A stretch of 26,191 nt of DNA from MGBC114844 sp910585855 (GTDB lineage: Bacteria > Bacillota > Clostridia > Lachnospirales > Lachnospiraceae). Positions 14,322-21,735 of this stretch are shown here, piece by piece (within the stretch, counting starts at the first letter, position 1; each line of letters begins with the position of its first letter). A program made the position numbers and the translations under genes. The stretch spans positions 1 to 26,191 of the forward strand of contig CBFFYP010000064.1 of assembly GCA_965646165.1 (NCBI GenBank), read 5' to 3'. The notes beneath the pieces are model-generated. The model searched no databases. It was not told the origin of the DNA and worked only from the letters and a program-made list of their open reading frames with translations.

Positions 14322-16952
14322 ATGGCAAAATGGGTTTATAAGTTTGAAGAAGGAAATGCAGATATGAGAAACCTTCTTGGTGGAAAAGGTGCAAACCTTG
14401 CAGAAATGACCAATCTTGGCATGCCAATCCCACAGGGATTTACAGTGACAACAGAGGCTTGTACAGATTATTATACAAGCGGAAAGCAGATTACAGATGA
14501 GATTAAGGGACAGATTTTTGATGCTCTTACTTGGTTAGAAGGTGTAAATGGGAAGAAATTTGGAGATACCGAAGATCCTTTATTGGTATCGGTTCGCTCT
14601 GGCGCACGTGCTTCTATGCCGGGTATGATGGATACGATTTTAAATTTGGGATTAAATGATGTATCAGTAGAGGGATTTGCAAAGAAAACAGGAAATTCTA
14701 GATTTGCTTATGATTCTTACAGAAGATTTATTCAGATGTTTTCCGATGTGGTAATGGAAGTGCCGAAGTCCTTTTTTGAAAAAATTATCGATGAATTAAA
14801 GGAAGAAAAAGGCGTAAAGTATGACACAGAATTGACAGCCGAAGATTTAAAGGTGTTGATTGAGCGTTTTAAAAAGGTTTATAAAGAGGCAATGAAGGGA
14901 GAAGATTTCCCACAAGATCCAAAGGTTCAGTTAATGGAGGCAGTAAAGGCGGTATTCCGCTCTTGGGACAACCCTCGTGCGATTGTTTACAGACGTATGA
15001 ATGATATTCCGGGCGATTGGGGTACAGCAGTAAATGTACAGACAATGGTATTCGGAAATAAGGGAAATACATCTGGTACAGGTGTAGCATTTACAAGAAA
15101 TCCTTCTACTGGAGAAAAGGGAATCTTTGGTGAATATTTGATTAATGCACAGGGTGAAGATGTAGTTGCTGGTGTTCGTACTCCTCAGCCGATTACACAG
15201 CTTGAAAAGGATTTGCCGGATTGCTATAAGCAGTTTATGGATTTGGCTATGAAGTTGGAGAATCATTATCGGGATATGCAGGATATGGAATTTACCATTG
15301 AAGAAGGAAAGCTGTTCTTCCTGCAGACTAGAAATGGAAAGAGAACTGCTCCGGCTGCGATTAATATTGCCTGTGATTTAGTAGATGAAGGAAAGATTAC
15401 ACCAGAAGAAGCAGTGGTTCGTATTGAGGCAAAGTCTTTGGATCAGCTGCTGCATCCTACTTTTGATGCAGATGCTTTAAAAGCAGGTGAGGTAATCGGT
15501 TCTGCTCTTCCTGCTTCTCCGGGTGCTGCTGCTGGTAAAGTTTATTTTAGTGCTGATGAAGCAAAGGCAGCAGGAAAAGGCGGCAGAGGAGAAAGAGTAA
15601 TCTTGGTTCGTTTGGAAACTTCTCCAGAAGATATTGAAGGGATGCACGCTTCACAGGGTATTTTGACTGTACGTGGCGGTATGACTTCTCATGCTGCTGT
15701 AGTAGCTCGTGGTATGGGTACTTGCTGTGTATCTGGCTGCGGTGATATTAAGATTGATGAAGAAGCAAAGGTATTTGAGCTTGGCGGATATACGTTCCAT
15801 GAAGGAGATTATATTTCTTTGGACGGAAGTACAGGGAAGATCTATAAGGGTGATATTAAGACAGTAGAGGCTTCTGTTGGCGGAAATTTTGGACGGATTA
15901 TGGCTTGGGCTGATCAGTTTAGAACATTAAAGGTTCGTACCAATGCAGATACTCCGGCAGATACGAAGAACGCCGTAAAACTTGGAGCAGAGGGAATCGG
16001 ACTTTGCCGTACCGAGCATATGTTCTTTGGTGAGGACAGAATTCCGAAGTTTAGAAGAATGATTCTTTCTGATACAGTAGAGCAGAGAGAGGAAGCATTA
16101 AAGTCAATTGGTGAATTCCAGAAGGCTGATTTTAAGGCAATGTATGAAGCATTGGAAGGCAGACCAATGACCGTTCGTTATTTAGATCCGCCTCTTCATG
16201 AGTTTGTTCCTACAGAGGAAGAGGATATCAAGGCTCTTGCAGATGATATGGGACTGACTGTAGCAGAGGTGAAGGCAAAGTGTGATGCCCTTCATGAATT
16301 TAATCCTATGATGGGTCATAGAGGATGCCGTCTGGCTGTTACTTATCCTGAGATTGCAAAGATGCAGACCAGAGCAGTTATGGAAGCAGCTATTGAAGTA
16401 AAGGCAGAAAAGGGATATGATATTATTCCTGAAATTATGATTCCTTTGGTGGGAGAGAAGAAGGAATTAAAGTATGTAAAGGATGTTGTGGTAGAGGTTG
16501 CAGAGGCAGTGAAGAAAGAAAAGAATTCCGATATGCAGTATCATATTGGTACTATGATTGAGATTCCTCGTGCAGCATTGACAGCAGATCAGATTGCAGA
16601 GGAAGCAGAGTTCTTCTCCTTTGGTACAAATGATTTAACACAGATGACATTCGGCTTCTCTCGTGATGATGCTGGTAAGTTTTTGGATTCTTACTATCAG
16701 GCAAAGATTTATGAATCCGATCCATTTGCAAGATTGGATCAGACTGGAGTAGGTCAGTTAGTAAAGATGGCAGCAGAAAAAGGACGGAAGGTTCGCCCGG
16801 ATATCAAACTTGGAATTTGCGGAGAGCATGGCGGAGATCCTTCTTCGATTGAGTTCTGCCATAAGACAGGATTAAATTATGTATCTTGTTCTCCATTCCG
16901 TGTACCGATTGCTCGGCTGGCAGCGGCACAGGCGGCTATACAAAGTAGGTAG
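14322..16952 (+). CDS. ppdK: Pyruvate, phosphate dikinase
   Basis: Interconverts pyruvate + ATP + phosphate with phosphoenolpyruvate + AMP + pyrophosphate, a gluconeogenic/PPi-linked glycolytic step common in Clostridia. At 876 residues it is close to the well-studied Clostridium symbiosum enzyme. The nucleotide domain has GGKGANLAEM (20-29). The phosphohistidine domain has GGMTSHAAVVARGMG with catalytic H457 and the regulatory Thr two residues before it. The PEP/pyruvate TIM barrel has GICGEHGGDPSS with the acid-base cysteine C833. AGGAGG 8 nt upstream sets ATG 14322. The last few residues (QSR) sit exactly where conjugative-element DNA begins to be suspected, so the C-terminal tail may be supplied by the insertion. 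Confidence 0.97.
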   Translation: MAKWVYKFEEGNADMRNLLGGKGANLAEMTNLGMPIPQGFTVTTEACTDYYTSGKQITDEIKGQIFDALTWLEGVNGKKFGDTEDPLLVSVRSGARASMPGMMDTILNLGLNDVSVEGFAKKTGNSRFAYDSYRRFIQMFSDVVMEVPKSFFEKIIDELKEEKGVKYDTELTAEDLKVLIERFKKVYKEAMKGEDFPQDPKVQLMEAVKAVFRSWDNPRAIVYRRMNDIPGDWGTAVNVQTMVFGNKGNTSGTGVAFTRNPSTGEKGIFGEYLINAQGEDVVAGVRTPQPITQLEKDLPDCYKQFMDLAMKLENHYRDMQDMEFTIEEGKLFFLQTRNGKRTAPAAINIACDLVDEGKITPEEAVVRIEAKSLDQLLHPTFDADALKAGEVIGSALPASPGAAAGKVYFSADEAKAAGKGGRGERVILVRLETSPEDIEGMHASQGILTVRGGMTSHAAVVARGMGTCCVSGCGDIKIDEEAKVFELGGYTFHEGDYISLDGSTGKIYKGDIKTVEASVGGNFGRIMAWADQFRTLKVRTNADTPADTKNAVKLGAEGIGLCRTEHMFFGEDRIPKFRRMILSDTVEQREEALKSIGEFQKADFKAMYEALEGRPMTVRYLDPPLHEFVPTEEEDIKALADDMGLTVAEVKAKCDALHEFNPMMGHRGCRLAVTYPEIAKMQTRAVMEAAIEVKAEKGYDIIPEIMIPLVGEKKELKYVKDVVVEVAEAVKKEKNSDMQYHIGTMIEIPRAALTADQIAEEAEFFSFGTNDLTQMTFGFSRDDAGKFLDSYYQAKIYESDPFARLDQTGVGQLVKMAAEKGRKVRPDIKLGICGEHGGDPSSIEFCHKTGLNYVSCSPFRVPIARLAAAQAAIQSR

Positions 16953-17093
16953 GAGTTCTCTTTCCCTTGAATTACCGCTTTCTTTCGAGCAAGCAGCGGC
17001 ATACCGAAAGGCTAATGGACAGTATGTAAGGAAAAATCAATGGCGGGAAACAAAAGTAATCGTGTATATCGACCTTGATTAGAGAATGAATTA
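16953..17093 (+). other. Putative junction stretch with a coding-like remnant
   Basis: Between the ppdK stop and the terminator, an open frame ending TAG near 17080-17082 encodes protein-like sequence (LSLELPLSFEQAAAYRKANG, then VIVYIDLD) with no start of its own downstream of ppdK. It could be the truncated 3' end of an element or chromosomal gene exposed by integration. I do not recognise the family. Confidence 0.3.
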
Positions 17094-17095
17094 TG

Positions 17096-17135
17096 ATAAG
17101 CGTATCATTAGAAATAGTGGTACGCTTATTTTTTT
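17096..17135 (+). terminator. Strong rho-independent terminator at element left end
   Basis: ATAAGCGTATCA (17096-17107) pairs with TGGTACGCTTAT (17118-17129), 12 bp with one G-U, followed by seven Ts (17129-17135). It insulates the conjugation genes from ppdK transcription, or ends the remnant gene before it. Confidence 0.9.
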
Positions 17136-17236
17136 ATTCAAACTGAATATGACAAATACATAGGGCATTTGCCTATACCGAAAGCGGTTGGGCGGTGTCC
17201 TGTTTTTATGTCTAAAATTGCATAAGGAGGTAGCCA

Positions 17237-17449
17237 ATGCAACAGAAAAAATATGCAGATGATAAACCACGGAGTTGCGAATACTGTTTCTTTTGGGAAA
17301 AGAAGAAAAAAGATTGTATTCTCAGAAAAGAAAACTGTTATTATTTAATTTCTATACCACCCAAAAAGAAAAATGACTGTGATGATTGCCCTTACGGCAG
17401 AAATAAGCCTTGTATTGGGTGGTGTACGAAACGGATTCTTGATAAGTAG
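17237..17449 (+). CDS. Small cysteine-rich ICE protein
   Basis: The 70-residue basic protein has eight cysteines: C14-x2-C17, C27, C34, C48-x2-C51, C59 and C63. This pattern is compatible with two zinc sites. AAGGAGGT lies 5-6 nt before ATG 17237. It is the first recognisable gene of the element and is followed within 15 nt by a second Cys-containing small gene. Small Cys-rich proteins of this kind are often annotated at this place in Tn1549-like elements. Function is unknown; DNA or RNA binding is only a guess. Confidence 0.75.
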   Translation: MQQKKYADDKPRSCEYCFFWEKKKKDCILRKENCYYLISIPPKKKNDCDDCPYGRNKPCIGWCTKRILDK

Positions 17450-17463
17450 GGGAGGTGCAGGCG

Positions 17464-17589
17464 ATGGGCAATACATTTTGCGGCTGTTTGGTCTGCCCTT
17501 ACAACATCAGGGACAGTACGTTCAGAAAAGTTCCATTGGAAAAAAACCGCTTTTGGAGCAAAGAGGTGGTGGTTATAGAAAATGTATGA
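17464..17589 (+). CDS. 41-residue Cys-motif peptide gene
   Basis: A short gene with an excellent ribosome binding site (GGGGAGG at 17449-17455, 8 nt before ATG 17464). It encodes 41 residues with FCGCLVCPYN near the N-terminus (C6, C8, C11) and ends ...VVVIENV. Its TGA (17587-17589) overlaps the beginning of the repA gene at 17582, so translation of the two is probably coupled. Function is unknown. The ribosome binding site and overlap make it a likely real gene despite its length. Confidence 0.6.
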   Translation: MGNTFCGCLVCPYNIRDSTFRKVPLEKNRFWSKEVVVIENV

Positions 17590-18475
17590 TGATTTCTTCG
17601 GGATTGATGATTCTGAACAATTTGCGTTTTACAGAGTTCCCAAGCTAATGTTCAAACTGGAGCGTTTCAAAAGTATTTCCGCAGAAGCAAAGCTGCTTTA
17701 CGGACTATGTTTAGATAGAATGACTATCTCTCAAAAAAATGGTTGGGTTGACAAAAGCGGCAGGGTTTATATTATCTACACCATTGAGGAAATAATGGAA
17801 GCACTGAACTGCGGAAATAAAAAAGCAATTCAGCTCCTGACAGAGTTAGAAACGAAAGCGGATTTGGTTTTGCGTAAAAAACAAGGTCTTGGAAAACCGA
17901 ACTTAATATATGTGAAAAAGTTTGTATCGGCTGTCCATGTTCCTGTAGATGAACATTCCTTGAAGTGTGAAAATGACATTTCTGTAAGTGTCGAACCTGC
18001 ATCTCAGGAGATGTCAAAAGAACACAGTAATTATACTAATAAAAATTATCTTAATGATAATTATAATAATCCTTTCCCTTCTTCCGAAAAGAACGGACAG
18101 GAAGGGATAAGCGAATACCAGCAATATCATAATTATTTCTATGAGAGCCTTGAGATGGAGCATCTTAAGCAGGAGTTTAAATACGATAATGAACTACTGG
18201 AGAATATTTTGGAACTTATTGTTGAAACCATGTGCAGCAAGCGAAAAATGATACGCATAGCAAGTGACGACAAACCAATAGAAATTGTGAAAAGCCGTTT
18301 TATGAAGCTGAATGCGGAACACATTAAATATGTGGTGGAGTGTTTCAAAGCAAATACAACCAAGATACGCAATATGAAACAATACCTGCTTGCAACAGTT
18401 TATAACGCACCAGTCACAATAGACGGCTACTATGATGCTCTTGTGCGGCATGACATGGCAAGTGGGATTTGGTAG
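17582..18475 (+). CDS. Replication initiator, RepA_N family with DUF6017-like C-terminus
   Basis: The 297-residue protein has an N-terminal RepA_N domain (about 12-110), beginning FYRVPKLMFKLERFKSISAEAK, with LLYGLCLDRM, a winged-helix pattern and YTIEEIMEALNCGNKKAIQLL. A low-complexity Asn/Ser-rich linker follows (about 150-180). The C-terminal domain (about 195-297, from YESLEMEHLKQEF to YDALVRHDM) resembles DUF6017. RepA_N proteins start plasmid replication; in ICEs they probably support replication of the excised circle. ATG 17582 overlaps the stop of the upstream 41-residue gene. The parA gene begins 53 nt downstream. Confidence 0.88.
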   Translation: MYDDFFGIDDSEQFAFYRVPKLMFKLERFKSISAEAKLLYGLCLDRMTISQKNGWVDKSGRVYIIYTIEEIMEALNCGNKKAIQLLTELETKADLVLRKKQGLGKPNLIYVKKFVSAVHVPVDEHSLKCENDISVSVEPASQEMSKEHSNYTNKNYLNDNYNNPFPSSEKNGQEGISEYQQYHNYFYESLEMEHLKQEFKYDNELLENILELIVETMCSKRKMIRIASDDKPIEIVKSRFMKLNAEHIKYVVECFKANTTKIRNMKQYLLATVYNAPVTIDGYYDALVRHDMASGIW

Positions 18476-18528
18476 AAAGGAGAAATGATTTATTTGAAAT
18501 CAAAAAAAGAAAGGCAAGGTGATTCATT

Positions 18529-19356
18529 TTGGCAAAAAAAGCGACCGTTATGGCAGTCGTAAACCAGAAAGGCGGAACGGGAAAAACGATGACTTGTGAA
18601 AATCTGGGGATTGGATTGGCTATGGAGAGAAAGAAAGTCCTTTTAGTGGATACCGATCCGCAAGGCTCTCTTACGATCAGTCTTGGCAATCCTGTTCCTG
18701 AAAAGCTGTCCCCTACACTTTCGGATATTATGGCAAAGGTTATATCCGATCAGCCGATAGCAGAGAACGAGGGTATTATCCATCACTCTGAAAAAATTGA
18801 TTTAATGCCTGCAAACATTGAACTTTCGGGAATGGAGGTATCATTGGTAAACGCAATGAGCCGGGAAACCATATTGAAACAGTATCTTGAAACGGTGAAA
18901 ACGAATTATGATTTTATCCTTTTGGACTGTATGCCCTCTTTGGGTATGCTAACTGTCAACGCATTGGCGGCGGCAGACAATGTTATAATTCCTGTCCAGG
19001 CGGCTTATCTTCCTGCAAAGGGATTGGAATTGCTGTTGCAGACAATCAGCAAGGTACGCAGGCAGATTAACCCGAAATTGAAAATAGAGGGGATTCTCTT
19101 AACAATGGTGGACAGTCGGACAAACTATGCCAAAGATATTAGCAGTCTGATCCGTGAGAATTATGGTGGGAAGATAAAAGTTTATAAAACTGATATTCCC
19201 CGTTCTGTACGGGCAGAAGAAATCAGTGCAGAGGGTGTTAGTATTTTTAAGCACGACCCGAAAGGCAAGGTTGCCGAAGCGTATCGGGTGCTGTCAAAGG
19301 AGGTGCTGAATAATGCAGAAAAAAGGCGTAAACATCAGCTTGAACAGCTACGATGA
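18529..19356 (+). CDS. parA: ParA/Soj-type partition ATPase
   Basis: The 275-residue deviant-Walker ATPase of DNA segregation has KGGTGKT (14-20) with the signature lysine, DTDPQGSLT (Walker A') near 44-52, and FILLDCMPSLG (Walker B). A TTG start at 18529 is chosen from AAGGTGAT (18516-18523) and the family-typical MAKKATVMAVVNQKGG beginning. Its 3' end overlaps the parB gene by 44 nt. Together with ParB it should stabilise the circular form of the element. Confidence 0.95.
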   Translation: MAKKATVMAVVNQKGGTGKTMTCENLGIGLAMERKKVLLVDTDPQGSLTISLGNPVPEKLSPTLSDIMAKVISDQPIAENEGIIHHSEKIDLMPANIELSGMEVSLVNAMSRETILKQYLETVKTNYDFILLDCMPSLGMLTVNALAAADNVIIPVQAAYLPAKGLELLLQTISKVRRQINPKLKIEGILLTMVDSRTNYAKDISSLIRENYGGKIKVYKTDIPRSVRAEEISAEGVSIFKHDPKGKVAEAYRVLSKEVLNNAEKRRKHQLEQLR

Positions 19357-20236
19357 TATTTTCAAGACGGATGAATCAAGGGCAGAGCCGGAACTGGAAC
19401 AGGTAAGGGAAATTTCCCTTTCGGAATTGCACCCATTTGAGGGACACCCATTCAGGGTTGTGGACGATGAAGAAATGCAGAAAACTGTTGAGAGTGTCCG
19501 TGAGTTTGGGGTACTGACACCTGCTATTGTCCGACCTGATCCCGATGGTGGCTATGAAATTATATCAGGACACAGACGGCATCGTGCATCGGAGTTAGCC
19601 GGAAAAGAAACCATGCCTGTTATTGTCCGTAATTTGGACGATGATGCTGCCGTTATTCTGATGGTGGACGCTAACCTGCAAAGAGAAACCATTCTGCCAA
19701 GCGAGAGGGCGTTTGCCTACAAAATGAAGTTGGATGCTATAAAGCATCAGGGACAGCGAAACGACTTAACTTCTACGCAAGTTGCGGAGAAGTTGTCTGT
19801 AGAAAAAGTTGGGGATGATGCCGGTGTAAGCAAGGACACGGTAAGGCGTTATATCCGTCTGACCGATCTGATTCCTGAGCTTTTGGAAATGGTGGACAAT
19901 GGGCAGATTAAATTTAATCCTGCGGTGGAATTGTCCTTTCTGGCGAAAGAGGAACAGAAGCAGTTCATGGATGCGATGGACTACGCACAAGCACCCCCTT
20001 CTCTTTCACAGGCACAGAGGGTTAAAAAAATGAGTTTGGAGGGAACTTGTACTCTTGATGCCATGTGTGAAGTGATGAATGAAATTAAGAAAGGGGAACT
20101 GGACAGGGTAACACTTAAAACGGACGTGCTACGAAAATACTTTCCTAAGTCTTACACCAGTAAGCAGATGGAGGAAAAGATCATTCAGTTATTGGAACAA
20201 TGGCAGAAAAAGCGGGAACGCTCACAAGAACGATAA
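19313..20236 (+). CDS. parB: ParB/Spo0J-type partition protein
   Basis: The 307-residue CTP-switch/DNA-binding partition protein has an N-terminal ParB/sulfiredoxin-like domain. This starts at ISLSELHPFEGHPFRV and contains the ParB box GHRRHR (86-91). A helix-turn-helix region follows at about 150-180 (VAEKLSVEKVGDDAGVSKDT, then VRRYIRL) and a C-terminal helical part. The start codon lies inside parA, giving a 44-nt overlap and probable coupling. The KVGDDAGVS segment between the two HTH helices is slightly long. No parS-like 16-bp site was identified by eye. Confidence 0.93.
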   Translation: MQKKGVNISLNSYDDIFKTDESRAEPELEQVREISLSELHPFEGHPFRVVDDEEMQKTVESVREFGVLTPAIVRPDPDGGYEIISGHRRHRASELAGKETMPVIVRNLDDDAAVILMVDANLQRETILPSERAFAYKMKLDAIKHQGQRNDLTSTQVAEKLSVEKVGDDAGVSKDTVRRYIRLTDLIPELLEMVDNGQIKFNPAVELSFLAKEEQKQFMDAMDYAQAPPSLSQAQRVKKMSLEGTCTLDAMCEVMNEIKKGELDRVTLKTDVLRKYFPKSYTSKQMEEKIIQLLEQWQKKRERSQER

Positions 20237-20252
20237 GTAACGGAGGTAACGA

Positions 20253-20894
20253 TTGAAAGAATATGATGTAAAAATCAAGGAAATACTTGAACTGACAATC
20301 ACAACAAAAGCTGAATCCCAGACAGAAGCCGAGGACAAAATCCGAGAAGCATACTTCAATGGAGAGTATATCTTAGATTCCGATAATTTTTCGGAAGTAG
20401 ATTTTAGGACTACGGACGAAAGGGAAATTGTGCAAGAGCAGCCAGGTTTGATGGAGGTTCTGTTGATAAAGCCAGGTATATACCCGCAACAGGTAAAAAT
20501 AGGATGCGAATTAGAGGACTTACAGAAAGCTGTTGGTGGAGATATTCAGGCGATTTATCCTTATGATGAACCAGTTGCATTGGTCATGGATGATGAAGGA
20601 AAAATCAATGGTTCAGAATTAAATCGTGCCTTGCGTGATGAAACAAATAAGGTATACGACATTATCGCAGGAAATTTTCTTGTGGTAGGTTTGGGCGAGG
20701 AAAATTTTGAGGGATTAACCAATGACCTGATGAAGCAGTTTGAAGAAAAGTTTCACCAGCCTGAAATGTTTGTGAAAATGGGAAAGAGCCTTATGGTACT
20801 GCCCGTTCCCGATGAAAAAGTAAGGAAAACGGATACTCCTGAAAAGCCTGAGCCAAAACCGCAGAAATTAAGTCCAGACAGGGATTCGTTATAG
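20253..20894 (+). CDS. DpnD/PcfM-like plus DUF3846 domain protein
   Basis: The 213-residue ICE accessory protein starts with a DpnD/PcfM-like module (about 1-50; EYDVKIKEILELTITTKAES, then EAEDKIREAYFNGEYIL). A DUF3846-like domain follows at about 65-170 (LLIKPGIYPQQVKI, EDLQKAVGGDIQAIYPY, GSELNRALRDE, DIIAGNFLVVGL). It ends in a charged Pro/Lys tail. TTG 20253 is used as start, with GGAGG (20242-20246) 6 nt before. It belongs to the operon running from parA to pcfB. Molecular role is unknown; related proteins occur widely in Firmicutes conjugative elements. Confidence 0.8.
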   Translation: MKEYDVKIKEILELTITTKAESQTEAEDKIREAYFNGEYILDSDNFSEVDFRTTDEREIVQEQPGLMEVLLIKPGIYPQQVKIGCELEDLQKAVGGDIQAIYPYDEPVALVMDDEGKINGSELNRALRDETNKVYDIIAGNFLVVGLGEENFEGLTNDLMKQFEEKFHQPEMFVKMGKSLMVLPVPDEKVRKTDTPEKPEPKPQKLSPDRDSL

Positions 20895-20906
20895 GAGGTA
20901 GCTTTT

Positions 20907-21218
20907 ATGAGTGAGCGAATGACAATAGGTGAAAAAATGGAGCAGATGAGACTCCAGGCAGGGGCAAAGGAATATGAAGGTCACGAATATATGAGCCTGA
21001 ATCGCTTTGCCGATGATACCAGGCACATGATTATTTTTGATGTGCTTGTTAAAGATGGTGCATGGGGAGAAAAAGGCGACCGTATGCGGCTGTATCTGAA
21101 TGATATTGGCTTTGAAAAAGCGAATAAACTTCAAGACGAGGGGCAGATCAAGATTAAGTCCCATGCAAAGGTGCGGGCAGGTCATTTGTATTACGACAGA
21201 AAAGAACAGATCCGCTGA
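20907..21218 (+). CDS. Small conserved ICE protein of unknown function
   Basis: The 103-residue soluble protein begins MSERMTIGEKMEQMRLQAGA. It contains HEYMSLNRFADDTRHMIIFD and ends in a basic KSHAKVRAGHLYYDRKEQIR segment. GGAGGT about 9 nt upstream supports ATG 20907. The gene lies 12 nt after the DUF3846 gene and 31 nt before pcfB. No catalytic motif is recognised. Confidence 0.75.
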   Translation: MSERMTIGEKMEQMRLQAGAKEYEGHEYMSLNRFADDTRHMIIFDVLVKDGAWGEKGDRMRLYLNDIGFEKANKLQDEGQIKIKSHAKVRAGHLYYDRKEQIR

Positions 21219-21249
21219 CGTTTGGCTTGCATAAGGGAGGTGATCTGAA

Positions 21250-21735
21250 ATGCAGGAGGAAGTTGAAAACAGGACAATAAACCTGGCGATCAGTACAACG
21301 AAACTGACAGTACGGAGTATCGTTACGGGCATACGCAAGTACAATCAGCAGATTGAGCGAATGAAAGCCAAAAAAGGTACAAGAGATACTGTTCCACATG
21401 GCAAACAATCCGTGAAGCAGTTATTGGGACAGAATCAAGGTGCTACCAATGTTGAGATAGACAAAAGCGGCATAAAAGATTTTGAAAAACTGGCAAAAAA
21501 ATATGGTGTGGACTTTGCTGTGAGGAAAGACAAATCGGTTGAACCACCCCGTTATCTGGTCTTTGTCCGTTCCAAAGATGCAGATGCTTTAGATGCCATA
21601 TGCAAGGAACATCAGGCAAAGGCTTTAACGAAAGACAAAAAACCGAGCGTTTTGAAACAGCTTGCGAAATTCAAGGAAATTGTAGCTGCTATTCCAAAGA
21701 AAATACGGGAAAAGAAACAGGAGCGTGATTTATGA
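21250..21735 (+). CDS. pcfB: PcfB family conjugation protein (DUF3801)
   Basis: The 161-residue protein matches the PcfB/DUF3801 pattern. The N-terminal helix EVENRTINLAISTTKLTVRS is followed by KQSVKQLLGQNQGATNVEID, then DFEKLAKKYGVDFAVRKDKS, FVRSKDADALDAIC and a basic KKIREKKQERDL tail. In pCF10-type systems PcfB helps recruit the relaxase-DNA complex to the coupling protein. GGGAGGTGAT precedes ATG 21250. Its TGA overlaps the coupling-protein ATG in an ATGA junction, so synthesis of the two partners is probably coupled. Confidence 0.88.
   Translation: MQEEVENRTINLAISTTKLTVRSIVTGIRKYNQQIERMKAKKGTRDTVPHGKQSVKQLLGQNQGATNVEIDKSGIKDFEKLAKKYGVDFAVRKDKSVEPPRYLVFVRSKDADALDAICKEHQAKALTKDKKPSVLKQLAKFKEIVAAIPKKIREKKQERDL

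Noticed and set aside
16879..16952. Overlapping frame within the ppdK 3' end
   Set aside because: The part inside ppdK is a shadow; only the stretch after the ppdK stop is kept as a possible remnant.
17373..17648. 91-codon frame overlapping the Cys-rich genes and repA start
   Set aside because: The 41-codon frame at 17464 has a better ribosome binding site and Cys motif; this frame is out of phase with all three genes.
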